Shown here in pieces: positions 62,239 to 64,000 of a stretch of DNA of 64,000 bases. Origin of the DNA: a bacterium (GTDB lineage: Bacteria; Zhuqueibacterota; QNDG01; JAFGCO01); NCBI GenBank assembly GCA_016932575.1, contig JAFGCO010000034.1, positions 1-64,000 of the forward strand. Reading direction: 5' to 3'. The notes under the pieces are model-generated. The model was not told the DNA's origin. It did not search any database and saw only the letters and a list, made by a program, of their open reading frames with translations. Each line of letters begins with the position of its first letter. Positions within the stretch are counted from its first letter, which is position 1. The position numbers were made by a program, and so were the translations under genes.

Positions 62239-64000
62239 GATTTTATTGTGAAATAAAACGTACTCCCATGGCCTTCTCCTTCCGACTCCATCCAGATTTC
62301 ACCGCCATGGCGCTCGACAATTTTTTTGCAGACAGCAAGCCCGATTCCCGTACCCGAATATTCATTCAGGTGATGAAGGCGTTGAAAAACGCCAAATATT
62401 TTTTTCTTGAATTTTGGATCAATACCAATGCCATTGTCTTTAATGGATATAATCCAAGTGTCGTTTTTAAGCTTGGCAGAGATGTGTATCTCTGGCTTTT
62501 TGTTACAGTACTTGATTGAATTGCCTATAAGATTTTGAAACAGCCGTTCATATTGGACCGTGTCACACATGACTGAGGGCAAGGAATCATGGGTAACGCT
62601 GGCTTCGCATTCATGGATGACCATTTTTAAATTGATAAGCACATGATCCAAAATTTCATTTAAATCTGTTTTTTCAAAAGGTTTGGTTTGTGAGGTTACG
62701 CGGGAATAGAAGAGCAAATCATGGATCAATATTTGCATTCGTTTGGCGCCGTCGATCATATAAAAGAAGAATTCTTTTCCTTCTTTATCCATCTGTTCAT
62801 GAAGCTTTCGTTCCAACAGACCTGCATAAGCACTGATCATCCGTAAAGGCTCCTGAAGATCATGTGAAGCCGCATAGGCGAATTGCTCCAAGTCTTCATT
62901 CGATCTTTTCAGGGCATTGGCGTGGGTTTCAATTTGCCGTTTTTGAGCCTCCAGTTCGTTATTGGCCACTTCGAGATCATGGGTTCTTTCCTGGACTTGC
63001 CTCTCCAGGATTTTCCGCTGTTTTTTCATGCCGTATGTTCGGTATTCAACCATACCATAAACCGATAATCCGAGCAGAAAAATCATCAGCAAACGGAACC
63101 ACCATGTTAGCCAGAAGGGAGGACGGATATAAATATTGAGTGCTGCCCCATTTTCATTCCAGAATCCGTCATTGTTTGAGGCTTTTACCAGGAATGTGTA
63201 TTGACCTGGATTCAGATTGGTATAAGTGGCCATGTGCTGAGTATTACGGCCATCATTCCATGCTTTTTCGAATCCTTCCATTTTAAAGGCATATTGATTA
63301 TTTTCGGGAGAATTGTAATGAAGTGCGGCAAATTCGAATGTCAATACATTATCCTTATATGATAAAATAAGTTTACGGGTCTCTGTGATAGAATTCTCCA
63401 GAATGATTCGGCCGTTCAATGTCTGCCCTGGTGAGACCGGATTATTGAAAATTTTAAAATTTGTAATGACAACATTGGGAATCGTTATGTTCTGATGGAT
63501 ACTGTCCGGATGGTAACTATTGAATCCATTCACACTGCCAACATACATCGTTCCTGTATCGGAATCCTTGGATATTGCATTTATGCTGAATTCACCCGCC
63601 TGAAGACGATCCTCTGTATGATATCCTCTTATGACCTTTGTTTCAGGATTGAACACAACCAAATGCTCTCCGTTGCAAATCCACAAATTGCCCTGATTGT
63701 CCTCATTAATCCCATGAATCGTATTACTGTATAAACCCTCATTAACTGTGTAGTGGTCGAAGACCAGAGGGGCATTCGGGTTTTCATTATACGCAATCCG
63801 ATTCAGACCGGTTGTTGTGCCAATCCATAAATCGCCATTGGCACTGCAGAACAAAGATAAAATTTTATTGTCACACACACTGTTGGTATTTTTTTTGTCA
63901 TGTGTATAATGGATAAAATGTGTGTCATTGGGGTTCAGTCTGTATAATCCATGCTGATCAGTACCGACCCACAAACGGCGATGTTTGTCTTCGGTAACAC
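62235..64000 (-). CDS. Propeller-Y_Y_Y-HisKA membrane sensor kinase, 5' part beyond the window
   Basis: The frame is open to the window edge, so the N-terminus and most propeller repeats are missing. The visible part of about 588 residues has propeller repeats (R-R-L-W-V-G-T-D-Q-H-G-L-Y-R-L, D-L-W-I-G-T-T-T-G-L-N-R). Y_Y_Y follows (A-F-K-M-E-G-F-E-K-A-W, Y-T-N-L-N-P-G-Q-Y-T-F), then a membrane helix, a coiled coil and HisKA with A-A-S-H-D-L-Q-E-P-L-R. The ATPase has N-L-I-G-N-S-I-K-Y and G-T-G-I-G-L-A-V. Its kinase half resembles the LacI-domain kinase (56332-58776) more than the neighbouring propeller kinase. Its stop TGA overlaps the start of that neighbour. Confidence 0.9.
   Translation of the reverse strand, partial: VTEDKHRRLWVGTDQHGLYRLNPNDTHFIHYTHDKKNTNSVCDNKILSLFCSANGDLWIGTTTGLNRIAYNENPNAPLVFDHYTVNEGLYSNTIHGINEDNQGNLWICNGEHLVVFNPETKVIRGYHTEDRLQAGEFSINAISKDSDTGTMYVGSVNGFNSYHPDSIHQNITIPNVVITNFKIFNNPVSPGQTLNGRIILENSITETRKLILSYKDNVLTFEFAALHYNSPENNQYAFKMEGFEKAWNDGRNTQHMATYTNLNPGQYTFLVKASNNDGFWNENGAALNIYIRPPFWLTWWFRLLMIFLLGLSVYGMVEYRTYGMKKQRKILERQVQERTHDLEVANNELEAQKRQIETHANALKRSNEDLEQFAYAASHDLQEPLRMISAYAGLLERKLHEQMDKEGKEFFFYMIDGAKRMQILIHDLLFYSRVTSQTKPFEKTDLNEILDHVLINLKMVIHECEASVTHDSLPSVMCDTVQYERLFQNLIGNSIKYCNKKPEIHISAKLKNDTWIISIKDNGIGIDPKFKKKIFGVFQRLHHLNEYSGTGIGLAVCKKIVERHGGEIWMESEGEGHGSTFYFTIKS

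Noticed and set aside
1-64000. CRISPR arrays, rRNA genes, complete insertion sequences, riboswitch-type leaders
   Set aside because: Looked for while reading. No regularly spaced direct repeats, no rRNA-like stretches and no transposase gene with terminal repeats were seen, and no leader matched a riboswitch I know, including cobalamin types near 12800.

Overview
The window reads as chromosome of a Gram-negative bacterium of the FCB group, most like the candidate phylum KSB1/Calditrichota lineage. This assignment is an inference. It rests on secreted proteins ending in YPNPFN-type (FlgD-like/type IX) sorting domains, several PorV/PorQ-like outer-membrane proteins, TonB-dependent receptors with a carboxypeptidase-regulatory-like N-terminus, a split glycine decarboxylase (gcvPA), and histidine kinases with two-component propeller domains. 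No rRNA, CRISPR array or complete insertion sequence was seen. Promoters of the TTGACA-N16/17-TATATT kind recur.

Layout. 1-1406: a head-to-head junction between a fragment of a probable tyrosine recombinase (minus strand) and a broken Kelch-repeat secreted protein. 1488-5871: a housekeeping operon, efp-accB-accC-gcvH-gcvPA, with a clear promoter and a hairpin at the predicted 5' end of its mRNA. 6077-12454: a TPR lipoprotein, a minus-strand group (MBL-fold hydrolase, GNAT acetyltransferase, small coiled-coil protein) and two secreted proteins, one of them GH114-like. 12801-26629: a signalling island. It begins with a cobalamin-binding protein, a UroD-family methyltransferase homologue without its zinc cysteines, and a DUF1638 domain fused to GAF-PAS-HisKA_2 kinase. 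It continues with a 1492-residue REC-GAF-PAS9 protein, a PAS5-HisKA_3 kinase, a lone receiver, a REC-HisKA_2 kinase and an alpha/beta hydrolase.

26935-34505: cassette of TonB-dependent receptor, large secreted FN3/sorting-domain protein and PorV-like protein. 34534-37097: a complete transcription unit with promoter and terminator, encoding a membrane coiled-coil protein and a SurA-like lipoprotein. 37152-46017: a second, paralogous receptor cassette, headed by a LacI-family regulator whose own promoter carries three AACGTT sites at 12-bp spacing, and closed by a strong terminator. 46054-49271: tRNA-Thr(CGU), a PorV/PorQ-like protein, a peptidase-MA-like membrane protease, a nearly leaderless STAS-ATPase fusion, and tRNA-Val(CAC), which overlaps the 3' end of that fusion gene. 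49354-64000: an AT-rich beta-barrel protein, a propeller-Y_Y_Y histidine kinase, a third TonB-dependent receptor with a broken gene behind it, and on the minus strand two more propeller kinases and a cytosolic kinase sensing through a LacI-type ligand domain.

Together the genes describe a bacterium that invests heavily in ligand sensing and in outer-membrane uptake and secretion. The most likely undescribed system is the corrinoid protein / zinc-less UroD / DUF1638-kinase cassette at 12801-16660. It looks like C1/methyl-transfer machinery turned into a sensor.
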